Source: Paenibacillus alvei DSM 29
GTDB lineage: Bacteria; Bacillota; Bacilli; Paenibacillales; Paenibacillaceae
Assembly (NCBI RefSeq): GCF_000293805.1
Contig: NZ_AMBZ01000007.1
Span: forward strand, 124,001-188,000
Direction of reading: 5' to 3'
Length of the DNA: 64,000 nucleotides
The notes beneath the pieces were generated by a model. The model saw nothing but the letters and a program-made list of their open reading frames with translations. It was not told the origin of the DNA and did not search any database. Shown here piece by piece: positions 21,301 to 30,900 of this stretch. Within the stretch, counting starts at the first letter, position 1; every line of letters begins with the position of its first letter. Made by a program: the position numbers and the translations under genes.

Positions 21301-23274
21301 GCTACTCTGCCGATACTGACTGAAGCTGAGCGCAATGAACTGCTGCCTGCAGAACCGATCTCGATGCCAACAGCGGACGTTCGCTGCATTCACGAATGGT
21401 TCGAGCAGCAGGCCGCAGCACGACCAGATAACATTGCTGTTGTTTATGAGAAACATGCACTGACCTACACTGAACTTAATGAGCAAGCGAACCGTCTCGC
21501 TCGTTATTTACAGAAGCAAGGAGCAGGCCCTGAAACGATGGTCGGCTTATGCATGGAGCGATCGCACAACCTAATAGTTTCCATTCTTGGCATTCTCAAG
21601 GCGGGAGCCGCTTATGTGCCGCTTGATCCGGTGTATCCGGCAGAACGTCTCAGCTTTATGCTGGAAGATTCGGAGACACCGCTGGTGCTGACACAAGCAC
21701 AGCACCAGGATTCATTGCCAACAGTTGGGGTACGGATGATCTGTCTGGATGCGATACAGGACGAGCTTGCGCTGGAGAGTGGTGACAACTTGGGCACAAC
21801 GGCTGCTCCAGACAATCTTGCTTATGTTATTTACACCTCAGGCTCAACCGGCAAGCCAAAAGGGGTTGCCGTATGCCATGAGCATGTCGTGCGCTTGTTT
21901 ACTTCAACAGAGGCTTGGTACGGTTTCCATGAACAGGATGTATGGACGTTGTTCCACTCATATGCCTTCGATTTCTCAGTTTGGGAAATGTGGGGAGCAC
22001 TGCTGTACGGTGGGAAATTAGTTGTTGTTTCCTATTATACGAGCCGTGCAACGGATGAGTTTTATCAATTGCTTGCAGCGGAACAGGTTACGGTGCTGAA
22101 TCAGACGCCATCCGCTTTCCAACAGTTGATTCGTGCAGAGGAGCGAATGGGAATTGCGGACCTAGCGCTTCGTTATGTCATATTTGGCGGTGAGGCATTG
22201 GATCTGCCTGCACTTAGCCCTTGGTTCGAGCGCCATGGAGAGGACTATCCGACGTTAGTCAACATGTATGGCATTACCGAGACGACGGTCCATGTCACCT
22301 ATCGACCGATTACGATGAAGGATGTGCACGAAGCAAGTGGAAGCCTGATCGGCAAGCCGATTCCCGATTTGCACATTTATGTGCTGGACAGTGCACTGCA
22401 GCCTGTGCCTGTTGGTGTGACAGGGGAGATGTATATTGCTGGAGCTGGTGTGACACGAGGTTATCTGAACCGAGCCGAATTAACCGCAGAAAGATTCATT
22501 CCGAATCCGTTCAGCCAACAACCGGAGGCACGCATGTACAAGAGTGGGGACTTGGCTTGCTGGAAGGCAAATGGAGAGCTTGAATATGTAGGGCGCGCCG
22601 ATGAGCAGGTTAAAATTCGCGGTTTCCGTATTGAACTGGGTGAGATTGAGTCCGTGTTGGCTCAATATCCCTCCGTACGTGAAGTAACGGTAATGGCACG
22701 TCAAGACGGAGAGGAAGACAAGCGGTTAGTCGCCTATCTGACTACCGAGGATGCAGACATCACAGTAGCCGGTCTTAGAGCCCATCTCGCTAACAGACTG
22801 CCCGACTATATGATTCCAGCGGCATTTGTGATCATGGATGCATTCCCGCTCACCAGCAACGGCAAAGTAGACCGCAAAGCACTTCCGGCTCCCGAGATTT
22901 CTCACCTTGATTTGAAGCGAAGCTATATAGCACCGCGCAATCCGACGGAGGAGAAATTATCGGCAATCTGGGCAGAAGTAATGGGCATCGAGCGGGTCGG
23001 AATTGAAGACAATTTCTTTGAATTGGGCGGTCATTCCTTGCTTGCCACTCGTTTGATTTCGCGAATACGCGATGCCTTTCAGGTCGAGGTTCCACTGGCA
23101 GCATTATTCGAATCGCCTACAGTAGCATCACTTGTTGCGACAATTCAGCAAGCACAGGAAGAACAAGCCGGCACTGCTATGCTAGATGAGCTTCTCAAGG
23201 AGTTGGATGGAATTTCCGAAGAGGAGCTGCTTCAAATGTTGGCAGAGCAAGCGGCGGACAAGGAGAATGAATAG
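10732..23274 (+). CDS. NRPS, three modules C-A-T-E-C-A-T-E-C-A-T (basic?, Leu, Thr)
   Basis: A 4180-residue synthetase starting two bases after the previous stop, with a GGGAGG Shine-Dalgarno inside the end of the upstream gene. Landmarks: C HHILLDGWS at 142; A FDAAVEE at 656; T Ser1013; E histidines at 1196; C from about 1542; A FDASVWE at 2215; T Ser2567; E histidines at 2750 with EGHGRE at 2896; C from about 3093; A FDFSVWE at 3746; T Ser4102 in GGHSL. Codes read DAENIGTVSK (not a textbook code; acidic Glu239 suggests a basic side chain), DAWFLGHVVK (Leu-like) and DFWNIGMVHK (exact Thr code). The first E domain has VGHGRE instead of EGHGRE (Val1341), so its activity is doubtful. The last module has no E domain. 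The tail is acidic and helical (LLKELDGISEEELLQML), a docking type different from the E-terminal genes. Confidence 0.96.
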   Translation: MTANIKDIYALSPTQRGMLFHTLYSPDSGVYVVSYSCTFQGAIDVALFEKAWNKVIERHDILRTGFVWEDIEKPVQVVYDQLHVSLEQYDWRGMIEDQQQERFDAYLRDNRSKGFQLSEVPLMRLSLIQYQEDCYQFVWMFHHILLDGWSISIVMGEVFAFYGAFIQGQNLRLPGIRPYRDYIAWNQKQDVQQAEQFWRNLLQGVGAPTSLPPSRIKGNSGYEEIGTALSVNVTNELRNLARQHQLTLNTFVQGAWGVLLSRYTREQNVIFGATVSGRPANLPGVESMVGLFINTLPVRVNADPQMDAISYLKQLQELQASIRDYEYCPLSDVQAWSEVARGQALFESIIVFENYPIQQTKEEERGLLNMITRVHSEEQTNYPLTISVVPGDFLELSISYDRSIFDKDMIQQMIANLHTVLEAMAASSTQALASIPILTPEDREQVLAISAGEVIDYDASGCVHELIREQAERTPDALAVVCGAVSMTYRDLNGQANRVAAYLRQLGAGPGKLVGLFCDRSVELAIALLGVLKAGAAYVPIDPAYPQERIAYMIDDAQMSFLLTKTDLASQLPVNSATVICLDAERDAISAQSGEELEADVTGDHPAYVIYTSGSTGVPKGVVVPHRAMLNHNLSAAAHFELTAADRALQFATISFDAAVEEFFPTWIHGAALVMMPERLMSPAECCQLVEQHQITVLNFPTAYWHEWVSEMAEGTISLPSTVRAVIVGGERPSPERLADWQRIVGNQVAWYNTYGPTEATVSCTVYRATDASSDDELVYEEIPIGRPIANTRIYILDENKDLVPIGVPGEMYIGGAGLAQGYLHRPELTAERFLPSPFEDGERLYRTGDIGRYLHDGQLEFWGRVDYQVKIRGFRIELEEIEVVLLRHPKVRHAITIAHADQRGDNRLVAYVVLREEEHLENGELRHYVMERLPVYMVPAAIVILPELPLTPSGKVDRKALPAPDFSQLTREQEYVAPRNGVEETLCRIWSEVLGVNRVGIYDNFFELGGDSILSIQVVSKAAQAGLSLSPRHIFEHRTISELSAVAKSAGISANEQGMVTGPVPLTPNQQWFFEQDITNRHHWNQAMFLTVEQPVHVVAMEQAVARLIEHHDALRMHYTLTEDSTWVQHMGDLLEKTPFERVDLSHVPSDEQQAVLEYKAEEYQQSLSLNGPLIRVVLFDLGRQERAHFLITIHHLVVDGMSWRILLEDLQTVYEAFVKGEQAVLPPKTTSFKHWSEQLVSYAQSDALMHEVNNWVEASPSQIAALPTDYELDSRTDKMVNTEASTATMAVELSEAETQSLLREVPNAYRTQLRDVLVTALAHTIAEWTQSESVAIDMVGHGREELMDGVDLSRTVGWFAFVYPIYLEIDRSTAAKLGDAIIRTKERLAAIPNNGIGYSILRCLGDEASREALRHLPQAAISFNYLEQTNQQQKPGEGEGRFSIATESSGSVLHTANKRTYLLDINTMIVCGKLHMTWSYSSDLYKSETIEELAGEYVTALRALIAHCLSAEAGRFTPSDFPLAALTQEQLDEHLASYRQIEDIYLISPMQEGMLFHAIYSPDSQLYFEQSSFALQGKLNIDAFEQAWQTVLDRHSILRSGFMWNGVDKPHQFVLRSLQVPFEHQDWRGMEQEEQTIQWEKLLEQDKERTFDLAAPPLMRFALIRTEEQLYKFVWSFHHILLDGWSVLTLLGEVLTSYNSLVQGKEIQLLPVTSAYRDYIAWLQRQDMQAAEAYWRTQLSGFAAPTALPIQRRKGEQQEQGETKVTYTLSAKATARLQAMTRHYDLTISTLIQGAWGLLLSRYANEEDVLFGTTVAGRPTELPGFESMIGLFINSLPVRVTVDEEQPVQQWLKQLNKQMVAIRHQFEYSPLAQVQGWSDVPNGISLFDSLVVFQNYPVQDVPEQDHPDALQLHSFRTSEQTNYPITLVAESGDELQLQLLFDPKLFTASSVERMLVHLGTLLQEMANRPAQKIGNLQLLSEKERKQTLVEWNSTHTELPLDKTVAEWFAEQVRIQPGAVAIVSEKQAVTYGELSRMAERLAHSFIQNGVASGDIVAICMERSIESVAGMLGIWKVGGAYLPLDSTYPQERLSYMLAESQVKVLLTQERVCEQLPPFAGRIVVVEQELQAEVGDGAEVNGGSEAAEEAVNAQVQLPPAAGMDQLAYVIFTSGSTGQPKGVEITHRGLMNLIGWHRRTYDVQAADRATMLAGVAFDASVWELWPYVTAGASIYIANEETRLNPVALRNWLLENEITLSFIPTPLAEPMLTLEWPDSCKLRAILTGGDRLAQYPPDTLPFALHNHYGPSESTVVATACQVPTQSSKSPSESAPSIGRPIANIRVYILDRKLRPVPQGVTGEMYVGGEGLARGYMNRPDLTAVRFIDSPFVQGERLYRTGDLARHLPSGDIEFLGRNDDQVKIRGYRIELGEIQAAIAEHAAVREASVVVREDRPGDKRLVAYIVLHQKQQDDQHDGAVHSVRSYLQERLPDYMVPLAFVTLDALPLTANGKVDHKQLPAPAWEQMLNAGSYVAPRNEVERSLTAIWEEVLGLEQVGIHDNFFELGGDSILSIQVMSRASREGISLTPKMIFGHPTVAQLSEVAEWSERTVAEQGLVTGQVELTPIQQWFFEQPLAYRHHWNQAMIMTVQQPVHVQALELTIQALVAHHDALRMRFMKEAQDWRQNNLGLDETVILATEDLSQLSESAQSEAITLLAETVQSSLNIEHGPLMRAVLFNLGANQPSRLLIVTHHLVIDAVSWRIILEDLEEAYTQACQGITPQLQPKTTSFQQWSAQLQQYAQLEQTRKEASYWLALTEREFASLPVDVRLTEDDDRRSLNTAASSRTEAAALTKEETQALLQQVPAVYRTQINDVLLTALMLAMRQFTGQSSMLIHMEGHGREEIADGVDVSRTVGWFTSIYPVYLELAPDTALGEALCSIKEQLRQVPERGLGYGVLRYLSDDQQLKAKLQSLPTPEISFNYLGQFHQLQKEAASIFGAASEDYGVVQNPSDPLAHLLDVAGIIVEGQLQLTLSYSSNLFREEEMHALIVHFAQSLRSLIAHCQSAEAGKFTPSDFPLARLSQVEIDRHLTNTEQIEDAYGLAPAQEGMLFHSIYAPSSGVYIQQVSFTLQGSLNRQAWQQAWKMLCDQHPILRTAFLWEGISEPHQVVYPRVTIPFTDLDWSGYGAEEQSALVAEFLREDRVKGFVLDNAPLMRMAMIRLSDDCCQFIWTFHHLLLDGWSTPIILGELATIYHALCSKQPLELIAGRPYRDYIAWLYKQDEHEAEQFWTDKLRGFTAPIRLPVERSQTAEAAGNKDVEHLLSKEVTQRLQQLARQHNVTLNTVVQGAWAILLYRYTGETDVVFGSTVAGRPADLQGSEHMVGLFINTLPVRVQVNPDEAAQNWLRRLQDQLVEQREYEFCPLVKIQSWSEVPRGISLFDSIVVFENYPIGPPAEQAGEGVVITSSETIDQTNYPLMVAAVPGEELSLRIAYDTARYGDGAISRMMGHLTALLTGLAADWSLTVATLPILTEAERNELLPAEPISMPTADVRCIHEWFEQQAAARPDNIAVVYEKHALTYTELNEQANRLARYLQKQGAGPETMVGLCMERSHNLIVSILGILKAGAAYVPLDPVYPAERLSFMLEDSETPLVLTQAQHQDSLPTVGVRMICLDAIQDELALESGDNLGTTAAPDNLAYVIYTSGSTGKPKGVAVCHEHVVRLFTSTEAWYGFHEQDVWTLFHSYAFDFSVWEMWGALLYGGKLVVVSYYTSRATDEFYQLLAAEQVTVLNQTPSAFQQLIRAEERMGIADLALRYVIFGGEALDLPALSPWFERHGEDYPTLVNMYGITETTVHVTYRPITMKDVHEASGSLIGKPIPDLHIYVLDSALQPVPVGVTGEMYIAGAGVTRGYLNRAELTAERFIPNPFSQQPEARMYKSGDLACWKANGELEYVGRADEQVKIRGFRIELGEIESVLAQYPSVREVTVMARQDGEEDKRLVAYLTTEDADITVAGLRAHLANRLPDYMIPAAFVIMDAFPLTSNGKVDRKALPAPEISHLDLKRSYIAPRNPTEEKLSAIWAEVMGIERVGIEDNFFELGGHSLLATRLISRIRDAFQVEVPLAALFESPTVASLVATIQQAQEEQAGTAMLDELLKELDGISEEELLQMLAEQAADKENE
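15346..19995 (+). other. NRPS module 4: C-A-T-E, predicted D-Leu
   Basis: The pocket reads DAWFLGHVVK, one change (Asn to His at 322) from the Leu code. FDASVWE is at nt 17374 and the carrier serine at 18430. The E domain is intact: HHLVIDAVSW from nt 18979, EGHGRE from 19417, FNYLGQ. The A domain has a short extra acidic/Gly stretch at nt 17116-17205 just before the A3 motif. Confidence 0.78.
19996..23274 (+). other. NRPS module 5: C-A-T, predicted L-Thr
   Basis: The pocket reads DFWNIGMVHK, an exact match to the classical Thr code (FDFSVWE at nt 21967). The carrier motif is GGHSL, the form usual for carriers not followed by E, unlike the GGDSI of every E-linked module here. The Thr hydroxyl is one candidate nucleophile for macrolactonization. 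Confidence 0.87.
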
Positions 23275-26200
23275 ATGAGCGATATGAACACACGGTTGGC
23301 CTCATTAACTCCCGAACAACGTCAGATGCTTGTCAAAAAATTAGCAGAGAGGAAGGCGGCCATAAGGCCGTCTCCTACTCCGCAGCCGATTGATCCGCAT
23401 GGTTCTGCGCTCTCTTATGCACAGCAACGCCTCTGGCTGCTGGATCAACTTGAGCCTAACATGAGCCATTATAACATTCCGTTCTCGCTTCGCTTTAGAA
23501 GCAAGCTTGACATATCCGCTCTGCAGCGCAGCTTGACGGAGATTGTACGCAGGCATCAGGCATTGCGAACTCGCTTCATGGAGAGAGCGGACGGTGCTGT
23601 GCAAGTAGTTGAACCTATCGAAGCAGATTGGCAATTCCCGCTGATGCAGGTGAATCTGTCTGATCAGGCAGAAGTGGGCTTGGACCAGGAAGAAGAAGCG
23701 CAGCGCCTCGTCAACGAAGAGGCGGCAAAACCGTTTAACCTGGCAACAGGGCCGCTGCTGCGCGGCTTGCTTATTACAGTTGGGGATAACAATCATATCC
23801 TGCTTGTCACCTTCCATCATATTGTGTTCGATGGCTGGTCGCTGACGGTGTTTCAGCAGGAACTGCTGTTATTGTATGAAGCTCATGCGGCAGGGCAATC
23901 CTCTCCACTGCCTGACCTGCCGATTCAATATGTTGATTATGCGATCTGGCAGCGCCAATGGTTGACAGAGACCGAATTGCAGCACCAACTGGACTATTGG
24001 ACAGATAAGCTGGGGGACGCCGACCATGTGTTGGAGCTGCCAACAGATCGTCCGCGTCCAGCGGTTCAGACGTTCCGCGGGGATATTCGTTCACTACATA
24101 TTGGTGAGCATATCGTTAAGCCGCTGCGGGAATTAAGCCGCAAGGAAGGGGCTTCGCTGTTCATGACGATGCTGGCAGCATTCCAGATCTTCCTTTATCG
24201 GTATACGGGCAAGCATGATCTATCTGTCGGCACACCGATTGCGAATCGGGGCATGTCGGAAGTAGAAGGATTAATTGGCTTCTTTGTCAACACGCTCGTT
24301 ATGCGTGGCGATTTATCTGGAAGCCCGACGTACCGCCAGATGCTTAAACAGGTGAGAAGGACAGCTTTGGAGGCGTATTCCAATCAGGATTTGTCGTTTG
24401 AACGATTGGTCAATGCGCTGCAGCCGGAGCGCTCTGTCAGTCATGCACCGCTGTTCCAAGTGATGTTCACGATGGATGAGGCACAGGTCTCAGACCGCTC
24501 CAGTGTAGGGACTGGTGGGCTTGTCGTCGAACCATATACATTTGATAGCCGGAGCGCCAAGTTTGATATTACGCTGATGATTTTTGATACAGGGGACAAC
24601 GGTGTAGTAGCACAGATGGAGTATAATACTGATCTTTTCCATGAGAGTACCGTGCTGCGCATGCTGCGTCATCTGAACAATCTGTTCGCAGGGATTGCGG
24701 CCAATCCGGACAGCCCAATCGGGACATTGCCGCTGCTGGATGATGCAGAAGTTCATGAACTGCTCGTTGCACGCAATCAGACTAGCGCGGTGGGCGATGC
24801 AAGCTTGATAAGTCTGCACGAACGAATAGCCGCTCATGCTGAACTGACACCTAATGCGATCGCTGTCGTAGACGGACAGATTACATTGACTTATCGTGAA
24901 TTAAATCGTCGTGCGAACCAGCTTGCCCATCATGTGCGCAAGCTCGGCATAGGTACGGAGACAATTGCTGGAGTGTTGGCCCATCGGTCGGCGGCACAAG
25001 TTATTGCTATAGTAGCCATTATGAAAGCAGGCGGTGCTTATTTGCCTATTGACCCGAACTATCCTCGGGAGCGGATCGCCTACATGATGGAAGACGCTCG
25101 AATTCCAGTGTTGATAGCAGAGAAATCATTACAAACTCATCTTCCGCAACATTCAGATGCAACAATTGTATGGATCGATGATATAGCCGCGTATGCCGAA
25201 GAGGAAGGCGAAGTTCCGCCTGATTTATGCACCTCTCCAAGCCAACTGGCCTATGTTATTTATACGTCCGGTTCGACAGGGAAACCGAAAGGCGTTCAGA
25301 TCGAGCATGCTGGTCTAATGAATTTGGTGCAATGGCATATACGCGAATATGCGATGACCGCGGCGGATCGGGCGACATTGTTCGCAGGGCCTGCATTCGA
25401 TGCTTCTGTATGGGAGCTATGGCCAACATTAGCAGCGGGAGCTTCCATCTACATTCCGCACGAGGAGCTGCGAACCGATCCAATTGGACTGCGTGACTGG
25501 ATGCTGCAAAGCGGAATTACGCTCAGCTTTTTACCGACTCCGATGGCCGAAGCGGTTATTTCGTTAGATTGGCCTGCATCGTGCGCACTGCGGTATTTGT
25601 TGACTGGTGGAGACCGACTGCGCTTATTTCCGGCAGACAACCTGCCATTTCAGCTTGTGAACCATTATGGACCTACAGAGTCGACAGTCGTTGCCATTGC
25701 AGGTCACGTTCCGACTGTATCTGCGAACGGGGGTCAGCTTCATCTTCCTTCCATTGGCTATCCAATAGCCAATACAGAAATTTATTTGCTGGATGAGCAT
25801 ATGCAGATTGTTCCTGATGGCGTTGCAGGTGAAATCTACGTTGGTGGCAGCGGATTGGCACGCGGATATTTGCACCAGCCGAAGCTTACCGCCGAGAAGT
25901 TCGTTCCAAGTCCGTTCCAGCCTGAACGCTTGCTCTACCGCACGGGCGACTTGGCACGGTATAACGCAGCTGGTGCGATTGAATTTATCGGGCGTGCAGA
26001 TGATCAAGTGAAAGTTCGCGGCTACCGAATCGAGCTGGGTGAAGTGGAAAAAGCGATAACGGAGCATGCTGCAGTTAAAGAGGCGGTCGCGCTTGTGAAA
26101 GAGGTACGTTCAGGCGATCGGAGACTGGTTGCGTATGTAGTGTCGGAAGAACACGATGCACACAGTGCATTCACAGCAGAGCTTCGTACTTACTTGCGTA

Positions 26201-27990
26201 CGAAATTGCCTGAATATATGGTTCCAGCCGCCTTCGTCATGTTGGAGCAACTGCCAATTACCCCGAATGGCAAGGTGGATCGCAAGGCGCTTCCTGAACC
26301 AGAGTTTACAGTGGAGACGCAAGCTTATGTGGCGCCGCGCACAGCCAAAGAAGCGCAGCTTGCTGCCATATGGGCAGATGTGCTTGGCGTAGAGCAGGTA
26401 GGCATCCACGACAATTTCTTCGAATTGGGCGGAGACTCGATCTTGAGCATCCAGATTGTCAGCCGTGCTCGGCAGAGTGGATTGCAGCTTACACCTAAAA
26501 TGCTGTTCCAGCATCAGACAATTGCCGATTTGGCTGCAGAAATTCGTGAAGGGGCAGTCGTGGAGGCCGAGCAGGGCATCGTAACCGGAGAAGTACCGCT
26601 TACGCCAATTCAGCGCTGGTTTTTTGCCCAGCCGATGCAAGCGCACCATCATTTCAATCAGTCCATGATGTTTATTGTTCATCCATCCGTCCAGCAACAG
26701 ATGCTGCGTGAAGTTGTTCGGCAGCTAATCCATCATCATGATGCTTTGCGCCTGCAATATACAGCTGGAGATGCAGGTTGGGAGCAATATAATGCGGGCG
26801 TTACCGAAGAAGTTCCATTTACTTGCGTAGATGTAAGTGGATTGCGTGCAGAAGAGCAGACAGCTATGATCGAGCGCATCGCAGCGGAAGCACAGCAAAG
26901 TCTCGATCTAAATGCAGGTGTACTGCTGCAGGCTGTCTATTTCAACTTGGGCGCAGACCAAGCAGGCCGCTTGCTCATCGTCATCCATCATCTCGGCGTG
27001 GACGGTGTCTCTTGGCGAATTCTGATGGAGGATTTATATCGAATTGGCCAAAATGTAGCAGCAGGTGAGTCGATTAGACTTCCAGCGAAGACTACCGCAT
27101 TCCGTGACTGGGCGAAAAAGCTGGCCGAATATGCAACCTCAGATAAGGTGCTAATAGAGGCGGACTACTGGCTTGATGAGAAACGCAAACACATCCCATC
27201 ACTGCCTGTCGACTTCATACATGGCGAGAACATGAATGCGACGACACAGGATATTATGGTGGAGCTTCCGCCTGAAGAGACACAGATGCTGCTGCAGGAC
27301 GTTCCGCATGCGTACCGGACTCATATTAATGATGTCCTGCTTACTGCGCTGCTGCTTGCCATATCAGATTGGTCAGGGCATGACAAGCTGCTGCTTCATA
27401 TGGAAGGGCATGGACGCGAAGAGCTGTTCGATGAGGTTGACTTGTCACGGACGGTAGGCTGGTTTACTTCGATGTATCCTGTGCTTCTGGAGCGAAGCAG
27501 CAAAAGAGAGCTCGGTGCCGAGCTGAAGTCGGTGAAGGAGCAGTTGCGTCAGGTGCCGAATAATGGGATCGGATACGGTATGCTTCGGTATATGGGCAGC
27601 AAGGAGCAGGCACAAATGCTCGAAGCGCTGCCGAAACCGCAGGTCAGCTTCAACTACTTGGGACAATTCGATCAAGTGCTGAGCAGCGGGGAGGACGGTC
27701 TATTCGGACAAGCTCCTGAACGTACTGGATCTGAACAGAGTCTGCAAGAGAAAAGGGCCCATCTGCTTGATATTACCGGACTTGTTGCAGGAGGCTCGCT
27801 GCGGCTGACGTGGACATATAGTGAGAACCTGTACTTGAGTGAAAGTATAGAACAGCTTGCCGTGCTGTACATGGAACAACTACGCGCTATTATTGCACAT
27901 TGCCGTTTGCCGGAATCACGCGGAGTTACACCGTCTGATTTTCCGCTTGCACGCTTGACGCAAGAGCAGCTCGATCAGCTGGCCGGCACT
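23275..27990 (+). other. NRPS module 6: LCL-C-A-T-E, predicted D-Leu
   Basis: This is the only C domain in the window with the SYAQQRLWLLDQ start and HHIVFDG signature of LCL condensation domains. It matches the absence of an E domain in module 5. The pocket reads DAWFLGHVVK as in module 4. E motifs are intact (histidines from nt 26986, EGHGRE from 27403, FNYLGQ). Confidence 0.8.
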
Positions 27991-30900
27991 GGTCAAGGTG
28001 TCGAGGATATCTATACATTATCTCCAATGCAGCAAGGCATGTTGTTCCACGCAGCGTTCACACCGGATTCACACGCATATTTTGAACAAATGAGCTGGAT
28101 ACTGCAGGGAGACTTCCATCCGGCGGCGATGGAGCAGGCATGGAATCGGGTTGTCGAACGGCATTCCATTTTACGTACCGCTTTTTACTGGGAGGAACTG
28201 AATGAACCGCATCAAGTTGTGTACAACTATGTAACTGTTCCGGTCGAATATTACGATTGGCGGACATGGACAGAGGCGGAGCGCGAGGCGAAGACAGAAG
28301 CATTCTTGCGTGAGGATCGAATAAGAGGCTTCAAGCTGACGGAGGCGCCGTTAATGCGCATTACGATGATTCGTCTCACTGATGAGAGTTCGCTGTTCTT
28401 ATGGAGCTATCACCATCTGCTGCTCGACGGATGGAGTATGAATGCTTTGATTGCAGAAGTGCTGCAAGTATATGAGGCAGTTGTCCGCTCGGGAGAGCAG
28501 CCTGTGGAGCTCGTATTCGAGCCGGTTCGACCGTATCGAGACTACATTGGCTGGCTGCAGCAGCAAGATATGGAGCGGGCGAAGCAGTACTGGCGCGATT
28601 CCTTGCACGGCATTCATGCGCCTACGCCTTTGACAGTAGACCGCTTGCTTCCGGCTAATACTGAGTCCCAGGGAGAGTTCAGCAGCATCAAGATCACATT
28701 GCCTGCTGCATTGAACGACAATATACAGGCCTTCACTCGGCAGCACCAAGTAACACCCAATACGCTGGTGCAAAGTGCATGGGCACTCTTGCTGAGAAGA
28801 TACAGTGGCGAGGAGGATGTCGTGTTCGGTGCGACTGTTTCGGGTCGTCCTGCTGATCTGATCGGCGTGGAGTCGATGATGGGCATTTTCATTAATACGC
28901 TGCCTGTTCGGATTCATGTGCCAGACGATGAGACGATTCTGACATGGGTGCAAGATGTGCAGGCGAAGCAGGTGGAACAGCGGGAATACGAATATAGCCC
29001 ATTGTCGATGATTCAGAACTGCAGTGAGCTCGCCCAAGGAGCGCCGCTGTTCGACAGCTTGTTTGTTTTCGAAAATTATCCGGTCAGTGCCGGAAACAGT
29101 GAAGGCAGTGATGCAGGCGGGTTAACGGTTAGTTCGATGTATCTGTTCGAGCAGACGAATTATCCGCTTACCTTGCTCGCCGTTCCTGATAATGGATTCG
29201 ACTTAGTCATTACATATGACCAGCAGCGGTTCGAAGCTGGCGCGATTACAAGAATGTTGAATCATCTAATCGTGCTGCTGCAAGGCATGTGCAGTCATCC
29301 AGAGCAGCCTGTCCAAGTGCTGACTATGCTGAGCGAAGAAGAGCACCAGCTTCTGCTTACAGAATGGAACCGGACAGATGCTCCATATCCACTGGAACAA
29401 TGCATTCATCATCTGTTCGAGCAGCAGGTGGAACGTACGCCTGCCTTGCCTGCACTTCGTTATGAGGAACAGGTGCTGACATATGCCGAATTGAATGCCG
29501 AAGCAAATCGGCTTGCCCGATATTTGCAGCGAAAAGGTGTCGGTCCAGAGGTTCCTGTGGCAGTATGTATGGAGCGCTCGATCGATATGGTGGTTGGTCT
29601 GCTTGCGATATTGAAGGCTGGCGGCGCATATGTGCCGATGGATCCGGATTATCCACATGATCGGCTTGCGTTCATGTTCGAGGATACGAACGCACCACTG
29701 CTGCTTACGCAGCGTCACTTGCTTGAGCGGATCCCTGAATATGCAGGACAAGCCGTATGCATGGATGAGCAGCGGCAGTACATTGCAGCAGAGAGCGATG
29801 CACCGCTGAACATCAAGGTATCTCCTGACAACATGTGCTACATCATTTATACATCAGGTTCAACCGGAAGGCCCAAAGGGGTCGTCAATATTCATCGTGC
29901 TGTTGTCAACCGGCTCCTCTGGATGCAGGAGGCATATCAGCTTACATCAGAAGATCGTGTTCTGCAAAAAACACCGTTCAGTTTCGATGTATCCGTATGG
30001 GAATTTTTCTGGCCGATAATGACGGGAGCTACGCTTGTCGTTGCTGCACCTGGAGGACACCGTGATCCTGCATATCTGCGTGATCTTATTCGTCAGGAAC
30101 GAATTACGACACTGCACTTCGTTCCATCAATGCTGCAGGCCTTCCTGGAAGAAGAAGGTGTTGAGCATTGCACTACGATTCGTCAGGTTATGTGCAGTGG
30201 GGAAGCACTTTCCTATGACTATCAGGAGCGCTTCTTTGCCAAGCTGGACGCACAGCTTCACAATCTGTACGGCCCTACAGAAGCGGCTATCGATGTTACG
30301 CACTGGACATGCCGCCGGGATACGGCATTGCGGACCGTTCCGATCGGGATGCCGATTGCGAACATTCAGATCTATTTGCTCGATCAGGAGCTTCGTCCTG
30401 TGCCGATCGGGGTGCCTGGGGAGCTGCATATCGGCGGCGTTGGGCTGGCGCGCGGCTATTGGAATCGCGAGGCGCTGACGGAAGAGAAGTTTATTCGCAA
30501 TCCATTTGATCCTTCGATGCAATCCCGTCTATATAAGACAGGAGATCTGGCACGATATATGCCGGACGGTGTGATCGAATATATGGGGCGTATCGACCAT
30601 CAGGTTAAAATTCGCGGGTTCCGCATTGAGCTTGGGGAAATTGAAAGTGTGCTTACGGCTCATCCGAATATTAAGGAAGCGGCCGTCGTAACACGGGAAG
30701 ATACCCCTGGGCATAAACGTCTCGTTGCTTATGTCGTCGCAGAAGAAGCTAAAGAAGTGCAGGCTGCGCAGCTCAGCAGCTACCTGCTGGAAATATTGCC
30801 TGATTATATGGTTCCAGCATCGTATACGTTCTTGAAGGCGATGCCGCTGTCGCCTAATGGCAAGCTGGATCGCAAAGCTTTGCCTGCTCCGCAGGATGCG

